NCBI GenBank assembly: GCA_037903475.1
Contig: JBAJFG010000044.1
Coordinates: 124,001-188,000, forward strand
Origin: Ancylostoma caninum
Lineage: Eukaryota; Nematoda; Chromadorea; Rhabditida; Ancylostomatidae
DNA: 64,000 nucleotides
Direction of reading: 5' to 3'
This document shows, in pieces, positions 34,561 to 45,762 of this stretch. Made by a program: the position numbers and the translations under genes. Each line of letters begins with the position of its first letter. Positions within the stretch are counted from its first letter, which is position 1. The notes beneath the pieces were generated by a model. That model worked only from the letters and a program-made list of their open reading frames with translations, was not told the origin of the DNA and did no database searches.

Positions 34561-34660
34561 GCCAACTCGTGTTGCGTTGCTGACCCTTATTTATGATATC
34601 AGAGTAGAATTATTGGACCATTTTCAATCTTCGAAACACCCAAAATATTGGACATATATT

Positions 34661-34692
34661 AGGTTGGGCAATAAGTTCGTGCGGTTTTTCCA
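34661..34692. mobile_element. Orphan mariner-type terminal repeat
   Basis: TTAGGTTGGGCAATAAGTTC followed by GTGCGGTTTTT matches the terminal repeat of mariner-family transposons and is preceded by TA. No second terminus or transposase was found nearby. Confidence 0.5.
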
Positions 34693-35107
34693 CGGGATTC
34701 AATACCACTACCTTTCGGAAACATTAGCCACAACAACAGGTTTATAAAGTTTCCTTGATGACGTATATTACAGGATGGCTGCAATACCTAGATGTCGTCC
34801 GCGACAACTGGTCCGAGTTGTCCTCGGCAGCTGCCCTTACTAACTCTGGAGAACGCAGACTGCTAGAGCAACGGTTGTCAATGTTGCGCAGGTGCGAGTG
34901 AGGTGCGAGATCTTCGCACCTCATGCAATTAATGTTCAACCGCAACTAACGCTCCACACCCCGAATGCCCTGTAACAACGGTGGATCGCCTCCCTTTCCT
35001 ATGCCTCGGGCAAAAGCCTAGACAGCAACTTGCGCCCTCACCACGTCGATCTTACCAACCCCGTGGATCACATCCTTTTCTTATGCCTAAGCAAAAGCTT
35101 AAACAGT

Positions 35108-36510
35108 GGCCCGTAGTAAAGTGTCGTGGCGGTGTGATCAGCTGCCTGCACAACTCGTCGCCACATATGGGGCGATGATCGCACGCGCGACGACCTTCCA
35201 ACACTGAAGAATGGAAGATCATCACCGTGGTGGTGCTGCGAGCACGTATGTGCGAGGCGCTGATCTGATCGCCCTGGAGTGCGATGATCGCCATTGTTTG
35301 GCGACTAGACAGTGTGCGGGGAGAAGAGATGCCGAGTGAAGTACTCGGAGTATCTCACGCGGAGTGTGGTGATGGTGTGAAGCAGGGATGAGCGGATTGT
35401 CCGTATCCGGTTGTCCGTTTTGCCGTTATCCGTAGGTTTTGGCCTATCCGTTATCCGCACCGGGGTTTTGGCGCCGGATAACGGTGCGGATAAGGCCACA
35501 AATAGTAGCACCATTTCGCACGTTCTCAACAGATTATAGCCCTTATTCCAAGAACTACTACTCAATCAAGCCCATTTCAAGTCGTCAGTGGTTCACAATT
35601 TTGCAGCAAGGTGGGAGGGGATGATACAGACTTGTACCTGCCCCCAAAAAAAGATGCTCTTACTCATTTTTTGAATCGTCCGACAAAAGTCAGGCAATAA
35701 CCTCAAAACCACCACTGACTTGTGAAACTACCAGCAAATTTGGCTAATGTTTGGCCATTACCAACGTTGAAATTGTTGGCTTCGCAGTTCACCAATGAGC
35801 GGTGCCTCTTCCTTACAAAGTTTAATTCGGCTAATCATTGAACCGTACTGTTTCCATCAATTTTTGAATTTATTGATCAAATAGCATTTGAGAGTCAACT
35901 CCACAAAGCTCCACAAAATGCGGTGGAAACATCACTATCCACTTCAAAATATTATTCCAAAACTCGTGGTTCGGAAATACGACACTGATTTCGCAACAAC
36001 ACAGAATGTGAAGTCTCGTAGCATCTGGATCACTTATCCGTTATCCGGTATCCGTTATCCGGCCAATTTTGGCCTATTCGTTATCCGCACCGTGATCCGT
36101 GGAAAATCTCGTATCCGCTCATCCCTGGTGTGAAGGTATGTATGATCAGGTGCGCGAATTACACACTATGCATCTGAACGTACGGATTCAGGCATGTTGA
36201 TTTTCGCCCTACAGCATAGAACAAGCTCGAACGGGTGCGACTTTTCACAAGCACAGAGGTGCTTCTGGTGCTTCTGACAAGTCGTATTCGTTCTACCTTG
36301 TTAGCCGCATTGTCCATAACTGTCTCACATGCTAAAACAGCCTCGGAAGTGATGTGGGAATACGTGAAGCACATACATTTAATCACTTTTCATGCACGGC
36401 CTGTCCGAATCACCGCGGCGATGATCACCGTACTCCTCTCCAACACGAAGTGCGATCATCGCCCTGAAGGTGATGTGCGATGATCGCACTGGACACTTTA
36501 CTACGGGCCA
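35108..36510. mobile_element. Palindromic element split by an hAT MITE
   Basis: GGCCCGTAGTAAAGTG (35108) and CACTTTACTACGGGCC (to 36510) are perfect inverted ends. The arms also share GGCGATGATCGCAC-type words around 35170-35290 and 36415-36500. The centre is occupied by the element at 35383-36127. Confidence 0.6.
35383..36127. mobile_element. hAT-type MITE with perfect 8-bp target duplication
   Basis: CAGGGATGAGCGGAT at the left end and ATCCGCTCATCCCTG at the right end are inverted. GTGTGAAG at 35375-35382 and 36128-36135 is a perfect 8-bp target site duplication, diagnostic of hAT elements. The subterminal regions are rich in TATCCG words. No transposase ORF. Confidence 0.75.
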
Positions 36511-37227
36511 ATAACTTCAGTACCCACTCCATATTTCACCAACCCCGTGGATCATCTTCTGTTCCTATGCTTAGGCAAAAACCTAGGCAGTAACTTGCGC
36601 ACCAACTCCATGAATCTCACCAACTGCGTGGATTACCTACCCTTCCCATGCTCAGGCAAAAGCATAGGCAATAACTTGCGCACTTAGGCAATATCTTGCA
36701 CATCATCACAAATGCTTTCCCACTTTTGCGGATCCGTTTATTCAGTAGGTATAGACAAGAACCTACGTAACGAAGGGATCCTCTAATTTTCTATTTGACA
36801 AATGAAACTGCTACACTGTAATTTTTGATTCTTCACGAAATGAAACACATGAAGGAAATTTCAAAATTTTGGCATGTATTCTTATGAATTTCACTAATAA
36901 TCGACAATGAAGGAGCATTTGATCAAAACAAATTTCATAGCTGGGCAAAAGCCATTCATCTGAAACCATATCTAAGTAGGATCAGTAAAATGATGCACAC
37001 AGAGTTGAGGCTGACAAAATTCCCCATAGGACGATTCCCCATAGGATTCCCTGACGCAACTACAACCCATGGTTTCCAGCTACGACAGGTTTTCATGGGA
37101 ATTCCTTCACGAGTGGACGCGTGCGTCCGACCCGCGCCTGATGCACGCATAATCAAGCAATTACTCGTAGTTTCCAAATTTTTAGAGTCCTGTCAGCTAA
37201 GGATATGAACCTGTTATTATTAGCGTA
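36511..37227. other. No gene seen
   Basis: Contains short repeats (CCCCATAGGA twice near 37023-37045; CTAGGCA / AGCATAGGCA words near 36580-36670) but no supported exon. Confidence 0.35.
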
Positions 37228-37857
37228 AAAATGTTCATATGTAAGACCAAAATTGGAATGGGGTTTCACGGTCATTAATCCCTTCCGAAAACAACATGTC
37301 CTCATGCTTGAGAGAGTTCAGAATAATTATACTAGAAAATTGTCCATTAGAATGAGGGAAACTTCTCATTCTAACATTCCCAGTTCCAGTATCAGAAATG
37401 GTAGTCTCGGCCTAGCAACCCTTGAATCCAGACGCACAATGCTCGATATTTGCATGTTACACAAATTGCTTAACCCTGCAACTAATATGAACGCCCTTGA
37501 TTTTTTCAGCATAACACCCTCAATTACTAGAGGTGGCCCATTTAAAATCGCATTCCCAATAACTAACCGTGTAATAAGAGAAACTAGTTTTACTACCAGG
37601 GCAGGAACTGCATTTATCAAAATAAGCAGGGGAATCCCCAGCAAGTGTTCCAATGCTTCGTTCAAACGAGCTGTTAAGTCCAAGATATGTGTAGCATAGA
37701 TGAATATGAAAACTATACTTTTTCCAACTTACTGGTAACTGCTCTACCAGAATTTGTATTTTAACTGAACTGTGTATCCATAGCGTTGTGAAAAAGACGC
37801 AATAAATCAACCATATCCATAGCGTTGTGAAAAAGACGCAATAAATCAACCAATCAA
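37228..37857 (+). mobile_element. 3' fragment of a CR1-like LINE
   Basis: The frame from about 37234 reads SYVRPKLEWGFTVINPF, the same C-terminal RT segment as in the other two LINEs, and stays open to the stop at 37699. The 3' end has two tandem copies of CCATAGCGTTGTGAAAAAGA plus CGCAATAAATCAACC (about 37777-37853), a CR1-like tail. The copy is truncated just before this segment. It is a third, distinct lineage. Confidence 0.65.
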
Positions 37858-37990
37858 TCTGGCATATCTAGAGCTATCGTTCTTCACGTAACCTGACATC
37901 TCTATCTGAGTACTACAAGGACCATGTATGGCAGAGATCGTGTCGCGATACAATGAGGAGTCACACCAGATGAGCCTGGCTGCTGTATAG

Positions 37991-38193
37991 ATGAGATCAA
38001 GCACAAAAAACACGAAAAACTACTTCATGAAATCTTTATCTATTTAGATTTGTATAAAGTGAAGTTTCCTCATGCAATCAAAGGAGACAATATTTCTGAA
38101 AAAAGCGGTGGGAATCTAGAACGTCTCGTAGACACACTACATCAAGAGTTTCTTAACACCCACTTAAATTCCATCTTACATTTGGCTCCGTAA
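37991..38193 (+). CDS. Possible terminal exon, 66 codons
   Basis: After a possible TGTATAG acceptor the frame starts DEIKHKKHEKLLHEIF (first base from the previous exon) and ends SILHLAP at TAA. The residue mix looks protein-like and partly helical, but no family is recognised and no upstream exon was found. It overlaps the 3' end of the minus-strand ORF (38176) by 18 bp, so one of the two may be spurious. Confidence 0.3.
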
Positions 38194-38697
38194 TCGTTCA
38201 TCAACTGGAAGTGTTTCCACGAGGCTCTGTCCAACTAACGGTCGTTGGATATTGCTCTGCAGACGAACATCGACTTTTTCAGAGAAGTCGTCGGCCTGAA
38301 ATTTGTGGTTCAGACTGATTTTTGCACCAATGTGCATCGATATAACTACAGCAATTAGAATATCAGTTAGGTTACTTGTAGTGGCAGACGCAGGGGGGAT
38401 TTTTGAAATTTCTTTACAATACGGATGAAAATCTTGCACTAGTTTATTTTTACTTGTTTATTTTTATTATCTTTAATATAATTTTTATTAATTATTAATT
38501 ATTATAATTAATATTTTTACTAATTTTATTCTCCGCGCGGGTCCCCAAAACGGCGGAGACTCCACTTTTTCCTCACCCCCCCCCCCACCCACTTTCTGCG
38601 TCTGCCACTGGTTACTTGGAGTAAACGTGAGTTTGTAGTGAAAAGCGTGGTGGGACAATAAGCGATCATAGTAGATATCGACCAGCGACACCCCCCT
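38176..38697 (-). pseudogene. ORF of unknown function split by an hAT MITE
   Basis: The 5' piece is 38697-38611 (GVSLVDIYYDRLLSHHAF..., ending FTPSN) and the 3' piece 38378-38176 (LTDILIAVVISMHIGAK..., ending ERLRSQM, TAA). Leaving out the 232-bp MITE and one target duplication, the two pieces are in the same frame without a stop, about 93 residues. The 5' border coincides with a GTTGATAG acceptor-like site. With the MITE in place the frame runs into a G-rich ORF and is broken. Family unknown. It could also be an exon of a dead transposon. Confidence 0.45.
38379..38610. mobile_element. 232-bp hAT-type MITE with 8-bp target duplication
   Basis: Ends TAGTGGCAGACGC and GCGTCTGCCACTG are inverted. 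GTTACTTG at 38371-38378 and 38611-38618 is a perfect 8-bp duplication. The interior is AT-rich with a C-run of about 12 at 38576-38588. Confidence 0.75.
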
Positions 38698-38957
38698 CTA
38701 TCAACTCACAGAGGGCGGCAGATCCGACTTCGTCTGCAATTACGACTTTGTCCGCAGGATGCACCTGGAGCAGGCCCTAGCACGAGCCTGTCGTAGGGTC
38801 GAAACCGAAACGGAGCCCCCTTTGAAAAATCCAGATTTTACGAAGCACCCTTGGAGTGGTCTAAAAGCCGAATGCAGCCTTTTCGAATGTTGAACAGCTG
38901 GTATCGGCTATCATGAAAGTTGAAGAGGTATTAGAGAAAAGATGACAAGTATAGGGT

Positions 38958-39165
38958 ACAGTCTCTCCGAAACGAGGAGTCCGCCCACACACGCCGGGCT
39001 GAGTATGCTGTTATCTGCCACGTCGTCCACGTCACAGCCAAATCATCGTGATGATAACAATGACACGTGATACGCAGATTAGAGATGATGACATGGAGTA
39101 CTGGCGAGCGTGGCAGCCTCTGGATCCCCGCGTGCGTGGGCGGACTGTCGTTTCGGAAAGACTGC
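38958..39165. repeat. Inverted-repeat MITE-like element
   Basis: CAGTCTCTCCGAAACGA and GTCCGCCCACACACG on the left are complementary to CGTGCGTGGGCGGAC and TCGTTTCGGAAAGACTG on the right. The region 39166-40270 downstream shows no gene I would support. Confidence 0.55.
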
Positions 39166-40274
39166 TCTGAAGGAAACAACGGACTCCTCTAAAAGAAACA
39201 GTAGAAAAGAAGCTTGTCAGCCTGAACGAAAGAAGCCCACCAGAAAAGAAGCTTGTTAGCTTGAAAAAGAAGTTTGGAAAACTCGGGTTTCCGCGCAGCG
39301 AGTCGATTGGATCGGCGTTCTGCTTTGGAGCGCGGCAGCGCTCCACTAAAAGGCCTGCGATAGTACCTTGGAGCGAGCGTAAAAAGAGAAATACTCAGAA
39401 GGTAGGAGGTGATAGGTGATAAGATGTGCGGCGTATGATAGCACGTACCTACTAATTTGGGTGTATGGTAGGAGGTTGGAAACTTATGTGTTTATATAGG
39501 AAAATTATGCTCCGGACAGGCTCAGCTTCTATGCCACCCTGTCAAAAATAGGCTGGCCCCTTTACCGAGCATACAATTTTTCGATTCATATAAGTTTTGT
39601 GATCTGACATCATACATCTATTGTGAGTATCATGACGCTTCTTCATCCTAAATCTGGTGTCTATTGGTTAAGTCTCGACCTAACGGGAGAGCCCTGCAAT
39701 CACTCAGACTCAGAATGTGAGCATACACTTTTTTTTAGTTTACATAAGTTCAGATTGTCTTTTTCAAAAACTTCTAATGTTCCCTTAGTTCTTATCTCAC
39801 TGAAGATACCAGCTCAATCCGTGCAGATTCCGCGGAGCAGGAGTTTTTTGAGTCCTCCGAATTATGGGAAACTGCACACTACAGCTCTGCTCAAGGTACG
39901 AGTAGTTCTTTTGCAAGCCTTTTTCGTCTTTCATCACCTTTATCAACGCATTCTTTTTCTGTGGACCAACGAACATCCCAAAGTTTGTTGGCTCCGAACC
40001 CCATACGAAGCCCCTTCTGCTTTTCGACCCCTTTACGAAGCCCAGCTTGCCCACCGACAAGCCGTGCTGGGGCCTGGTCTGGAGGGAGATTTTACTAAAT
40101 GGCAGTTAGGAAACATCAAATTGGAAGGAATCACACCATATAGATACAAAAAAAGTGTAAAAAATTAGAACAGTTGGTGAGGTCGTAATTGCGGCCAAAG
40201 TTGGATCAGGCGCCCTCTGTAAGCTAATAGACTGCACATTCAAACGTCACAATAACAAAGTTTTCCTATGGTTT

Positions 40275-40975
40275 GTATAGTCGGCATAGAGAGTGCGTCT
40301 GTGGCTTGGTCAGCAATTACGGCTGCAGCGTGGTGTTGATTGACCCCTCCCACTGACTGATTAGGTGGTTCACTATTTCAAACTAGGGGCCCCAACATTT
40401 TGAGGAATTTTTTTTTTTCGCCGAAACTTTGTAGGGGCTATCTGAGATGCTGAACACGAATATCGTATTCATTTTGTACCGTAACTTCATTTTGGATGGG
40501 ATCTGATAGGAAGGCGTGGTATTCCACAGAATCCTCTCAAATTTTGCTCCAAGTGCTGATCACGATTATCAACATTAATTTGCGTGACACCTTCGCATTC
40601 TTCCAAAATCGGCATTTTCTCCGAATTTACTGCCGGGTCCCTACACCATTAAGTGGGGTTACAGTACAAAATGGAAACTACATTCGTATTTAGCACCTCA
40701 AGTAACCCCCTATCCCAGGTTTCGACGGAATTTCTTTTTGAAAATTTGAGGCCTCAAATGTGGAATAGTACTGGTTCAATCCATAGGAGGATGCCGCATG
40801 ATGGGCCACGTAGGAGATCTTACCGAATGATAGTAAAAAAAATTAAACAGGAGGAATCTCCACTACAACTTACAGCGGCGAGTATATAGATTAGATCGAA
40901 CCGTCCGACACCACGCCGCAGCCGCAATTACAGGCAAAGTCCCAGTTGCACTATCTAGGCTACGCTGCTGTATCT
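40275..40975. mobile_element. Imperfect inverted-repeat element
   Basis: The left arm (AGAGAGTGCGTCTGTGGCTT ... AATTACGGCTGCAGCGTGGTG) and right arm (CACCACGCCGCAGCCGCAATT ... near 40975) are inverted. Inside are 'taccgtaact' words of the dispersed palindrome family (40440-40700). A partial copy lies at 8187-8450. Confidence 0.5.
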
Positions 40976-41172
40976 GCGGATCTGAACCACGCGATATTCC
41001 GGTGGTCCGGACTCACTAGCTCGTTTCACACCGCAGGATCGATTGAGATATAGCACTGTGGTACCAATGCGATGTGAGGATGCGCCGACAATCAGAGTGC
41101 CAAAAAGTGCGGCGCGTGTGAGTGGGTCCAGGCCACTGGAGCCTCTCTTGAATGGGCAATATTCACAAAAAC

Positions 41173-41637
41173 CTCAATATCATAGCTGCCGTAATTCTTC
41201 TTGTCATCTTCTGATTTCTTCCTGTCTTCTTCTGTTTTCACTGTTTTATTTATTTCAAGTGATTTCAACTTCTTGTTTTTCTCCACACCACCACAGTCCG
41301 ATTTCTTCGGTGCCTCAAACTCAGGGTGCTCTGCGGTTTTGGGGGTGTGTTTGTCGATCTTGTCCTTCTTAGCCTCTTCCTTCTTCATGGCCTTGACGGG
41401 TGTCTCTTCTTTTTTCATCTCCGCCTTCTTCTCCTTCTTTTGTGGTGTCTTCTTGTCTGCCGGCTTCTCATTCTTTGAGTTCTTCTTTTTCTTGTCATGT
41501 TTGTCGGGTTTACTTTTTTTATTTCTACCCTTGCTGCCTTTGCTCTTCTCTTCTGTGGAAGCACTTGGTTGAATTGCCGTTTGCAGGAAGATGTCACCTA
41601 CATTATGATGGTTAATAGTTGTGGAGTTTGAGGTTTT
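41173..41637 (-). CDS. Lysine-rich exon of an unidentified gene
   Basis: The minus-strand frame is open from a TAG at 41640 to 41092. The likely exon ends at a GAG / GTTTTTG donor (41173/41172). It encodes a low-complexity tail with blocks such as EEKSKGSKGRNKKSKPDKHD and DKKTPQKKEKKAE, then MKKEETPVKAMKKEEAKKD. This is typical of intrinsically disordered nuclear or nucleolar proteins. The N-terminal exon was not found and no TTTCAG acceptor is obvious, so the upstream boundary is unresolved. Lysine-rich repeats appear in all sorts of proteins; no function is assigned. Confidence 0.45.
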
Positions 41638-41639
41638 CT

Positions 41640-43330
41640 ATACACTTTTTGATTACTGCCTACACGAGAATGAAAGCCACGCGAATTTACAGCGTACTTG
41701 AGGTACTGATGAAGCCATCTACACAATAATTGTAAAGCATTAAAACAGCTGACTTCCTTTACAAGCACAGCATAGACTGCCGCTAAGCTCCACGAAGAAT
41801 TAAGAAATAAACTTAGAATATGAAGCGAGAAATGAACAGTCTGGTTCCGCGGTATTACTGTGGCTGACCTTTTATTGTTGGTTGAATCAATGACACTTCT
41901 TGCACCACACCTGGCCCCAATAATCCTCCTGCTATGCGCTGCCTATTTGTTTTCTTTTGAGCACAGATCAATGAAGAACACTGAAAATATGGGCATCTTT
42001 AGTCGACGCTATATTTGTGTTGGAGATAAACAAGTTTGAAGAATAGCCAAGAAATAGGCTCGTAGTAACTCCTTATATGACCACGGTTGATTGGGCATGT
42101 CCTCCGAAAGGATGCCACCTTGAATGCACCATCCCACCTCGTATTCTTTTTTGGGATTTCTATGTGAAAAGAACCTCTAGGCTCTGATGATCACAATGGT
42201 ATACATTATTCCATACAAGACTGCCGAAAAACCCCATTCCAAGCCTCAACTTTTAAGGAGCATGTGGGCGGAGCCTAGCGCCTTCCCGAATAATTCACTC
42301 CAGGAAGTGACCACCAATTTCTCTGCAGGGACGCTGCGGATTTCGGAACGTTGAGATGTATGCGATCATGAAGAGCAATAGGTCGTGAAATTTGCCAGCC
42401 ACACCACGCTTCCCATGCTAGCCTACCCTGCTCAGAGGACCGAAGACTTCATTCGGATCAGAGCCAAAGTGAATGTAGACTTTTGGAATTTAGGACAAAA
42501 ATGTCACAAACCGCACTAATTATGGGTCATTTTTTAATGAAAATTAAATTATATCAACCGCGTTCTCCACCCTTGGTAGATGGGCTACTGAAGTCGCGTC
42601 GTGATAGTTGCCTGTTACACGCGCTGATGACGTTATGGCTGACGACTTTCCCGAATTCCAGTCGACTTTGCGTTTTTGCAAGGGCTTCTTTCCATTGCAT
42701 AGATGGTTTCCCTGGCCCCATTCCTTTTCCTGTCTCCTGTCTGACAATTCATCGTCTTTCCCGTTCTCGGGACAAAATCCGCTGAACCAGCGAGAGACAT
42801 CATTCTGTCTCGTGAAGTCATGGCATGAGTGTAAGCATATGCCCCGGATCCGGTAGTAGCGGCTGGCGTCGGAGTAAAATGCGGGTTGCAAAACTCTCTG
42901 TACGTTTTTTTAGTTCCAGCTATTTTGCAGTTCAGGGTGAAATGCGGTCTACCTATGCAGCAGTAGCATTGAAGTCATTCTTCTCCCGTCGAAGTGTGTG
43001 GAAGAAGATCGGAATACTGTGGGACAAAAACCTTGCAGGTTATTAATGACTCCCGCTTACACCTGTACGAGAGAGATCCTTTTGTAGTGTGGGAGTTCCG
43101 GGCCTTGGCTGGTTCTTCAAACTTGCACTCTCTCGACAAAGAGATGAAAAGGAAATTTCAGTGCTCTAATCGTAAAACGACCAACCGCAAAAGCCAGCGT
43201 TGCTAGCGCCGAGATGATGGTGTAGAGGAAGCTGCTGTCAAGAAACGGCCTCATTCAATAGCAAGACTAGAACAAATGAGATCTACTTCTATGAAATTGC
43301 ATTGTAAACAACTTGAAAAGATGGTGCTAT
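41640..43330. other. No confident gene
   Basis: Overlapping ORFs on both strands at 42480-42890 have mixed composition, with no clear splice context, and cannot be told apart. No repeat structure was identified. Confidence 0.3.
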
Positions 43331-43332
43331 AT

Positions 43333-44402
43333 GGGCAGTTTATACTAGCTGCGTGCGTCAGTCGCGCATCAGTCGCACGCATCTATTCGCAAGGGATTTT
43401 CTATGAAGAGCGGTCAACGCAGCATGTACATCTTCAATGACTCAGACAATTTTTCGGAAGGACCGCAGCAGAAAACCGGAAGAACCGACAGGTGACCTGC
43501 GGTCCTTCCGGTTTCCTGCTGCATTTCTTCCGAATAACTGCTGCGGCCCTTCCGAATAGCTGCTGCGGCCCTTCCCAGTAGCTGCTGCGGTCCTTCCGAA
43601 TAGCTGCTGCGGCCCTCCCGAATAGCTGCTGCGGTCCTTCCGAATAGCTGCTGCGGTCCTTCCGAATAGCTACTGCGGTCCTTCCGAATAGCTACTGCGG
43701 TCTTTCCGACTGGATACGGGGATGTGCGCGCCAATTCCGCAGAACTGCATTGGCAACCAGTCCACTCCCGTGGGACGACCACGCGGCGGTAACCACACGC
43801 AAAAATGACAACCTCGCTGAGGGTCACTGGTTCTACGGTCCGATATACCCATGAAGCCAATTTCCCATCTGAAGTTCGAAGCCACTGGATTTTTGTTGGT
43901 CGCAACAGAACTGAGCTCCGTACATGAGAAGGGTATAATAACGCTCACTCTCTCTCCTCCTTTCTGCTGGCGGTCTTTCCGGTTTTCTGCTGCGGTCCTT
44001 CTGCACTCGGAAGAACCGCAGCAGAAAACCGGAAGGGCCGCAGCAGAAAACATTCTGCTGCGGTTCTGCCGGTTTCCTGCTGCGGTCCTTCCGAATCTTT
44101 CCCCACACAAATCTATTCTGCTGCGGTCTTTCCGAACCACTCCAGCGAGATTCGGAAAGACCGCAGCAGAATACATTCTGCTGCGGTCCTTCCGAAAATT
44201 TTTATCTCTGCGTCTCTCGCTTCTTAACCACACGAGCGCGATCTCTTTCTGCTGCGGTCTTTCCGACAATTTGTCTGGAGAAAAGAACACGCGGCCGCCG
44301 CGAGGCCGTAAATGCGTGCGCCTGAGCTGCGACTGCAATGCGACTGGGCCCTATTCTTCATCATATAGACGCACGCGCGTCGAACGCACGCATCTAGTAT
44401 TG
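43333..44402. mobile_element. GGGCAATTTATAC-family MITE split by a foldback element with a 22-bp tandem repeat
   Basis: The outer MITE halves match the intact copy at 57107: GCAGTTTATACTAGCTGCG on the left, CATATAGACGCACGCGCG on the right. The insert, about 43438-44279, has ends CTCAGACAATTTTTCGGAA and TTCCGACAATTTGTCTGGAG. Inside, a 22-bp unit GAATAGCTGCTGCGGTCCTT repeats about nine times (43520-43705), and inverted GGTCCTTCCG/CGGAAGGACC words recur to 44275. Confidence 0.6.
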
Positions 44403-44631
44403 AATATTAATTAATATTCAATACTAGATGCGTGTGCTTGACGCGCGTGCTTTTATTGCAGCATGGAAGTACACAAAGCGGAACCATGTCTGAATATTTC
44501 TAGAAAAAAAGTGGACACTAGTACAAAAATGATCAAAATTTATTGTAACATAGGAGTATTGATTCTTTCTTTCCCAGAATTGTTGAACCGAGGCTGAAAA
44601 GAGGAAAAAATTCTGAGACTACTCTCGAAAA

Positions 44632-44780
44632 CTACTGAACTCGTCCCATGTTTTTAACAGACCACTGAGGAATTCGATCATCCATCTTTTGCTTTCTTCT
44701 CTCCTTGCGAATCACTCGGTTGTTTCTCATTAACAGAGTCACTTGGTCCTTTAGAGGCGGAAAGGGTAGGTAAATCATCT
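44632..44780 (-). CDS. Possible exon, frame uncertain
   Basis: A good TTTCCAG acceptor precedes 44780 on the minus strand. One frame starts MIYLPFPPLKDQ and is open to TAG at 44632. A second (after two bases) reads DLPTLSASKGPSDSVNEKQ and stops after KAKDG, with a polar composition similar to the lysine-rich exon at 41173. I cannot decide which is right, or whether this is an exon at all. Confidence 0.25.
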
Positions 44781-44945
44781 GGAAACAGAAGAGTTCGTCT
44801 GAATAAGTATGAAGTGATATGAAATAGGAGTGGGACAAAACCCACCACTGATTGATAATATTATAGATTTCCCGACGATCCTTTTCTTTACTTGTGGAGT
44901 TTTTTCTTTAAAGCATGCTATGAAGAACTATAAATTCGCTTTCAG

Positions 44946-45090
44946 CCGAAGTAAGAGGAAAAAGGCGAGCTGAGGTGCTATGGTTTCAAGGCTTACGTTC
45001 ATGTATACACAGGATGCAGTAATGAAATACGCAAGCATCATCAACCACATGGAAGATGATCAGTGGCAAAATGAGTATCCGGGAAAGTAA
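44946..45090 (+). CDS. Possible terminal exon(s) of an unidentified gene
   Basis: After CTTTCAG, exon 44946-44974 (EVRGKRRAE) could join, across a 38-bp intron ending TATACACAG, exon 45013-45090 (DAVMKYASIINHMEDDQWQ, then NEYPGK and TAA). Phases match. The intron is at the lower size limit. Alternatively an ATG at 44979 reads straight through to the same stop. Upstream exons were not found; the region 45091-45500 shows no gene. Confidence 0.3.
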
Positions 45091-45509
45091 AATTAGCTCC
45101 GAACTATAGAACTCCTTGGTAAACACCCTCCTTGGTGTTTGTTCATGTCTAGATTTTGAAAGCCTGTAGATGGCTGTAAAAGGGTAATTGATTGAAAGGC
45201 GATCGTATTATCGGTAGCAAAAGGATAACCAGCATTGAAGGAAATTGTCATGTCGGACAGATCTCCATGTTACCGAGGTTCAAGGGACGCAAAACTCATG
45301 TCTGGGTATGGATGCAACATTGAGATTACCCCACAATGAACGCCCATGTTGGCGATCGGAGTGCACTAGCAGTAGAATCATTGTCGGGACATAATTTTGT
45401 AGTGCGTGACTACCACCCGAATATCTGAGCATGGAAAATCCTGGCTATTTTATCGATGCTTGGCTTCTAATAGCTTAAGATTGCTTTTGCAGCCTCATTT
45501 CTTCGACGT

Positions 45510-45546
45510 GGCTTACGTTTCAGCGATGTCGCCTTTGTCAGAGGCT
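45510..45546 (-). ncRNA. Second, degenerate hammerhead-like motif
   Basis: Minus strand: CTGACAA, 13 nt with a GCGA/TCGC stem, GAAAC, GTA, AGCC. Spacing is the same as at 11612-11647 but the first core strand carries A for G and the outer stem is lost, so it is probably inactive. Marks another copy of the same retroelement end. Confidence 0.25.
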
Positions 45547-45762
45547 GAAAAAAAAACAAGCACTATCTTTTCTGTTCATTCTTGGGCTCTTAACCCTAAT
45601 TCAACACGCCGAAAGAATTCCAAAGTTGCAAAATGTGAATAACTTGATTAATTTTTTAGCGAGCTACATAGTGCTGCTGGTTGAGACGAATCATTGAACA
45701 CATTTACATCTGTTTCTGTCATTACACGTTTTGCCACTACGTCCATCCAGGTCCGCTGGGTC

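Noticed and set aside
39623..40168. 181-aa plus-strand ORF and overlapping frames
   Set aside because: Two plus-strand frames and one minus-strand frame are open over the same stretch (39797-40168), with no consistent splice signals; I could not tell any of them from chance.
42544..42891. Overlapping minus- and plus-strand ORFs
   Set aside because: Three frames are open and none has a clear acceptor, start or recognisable motif.
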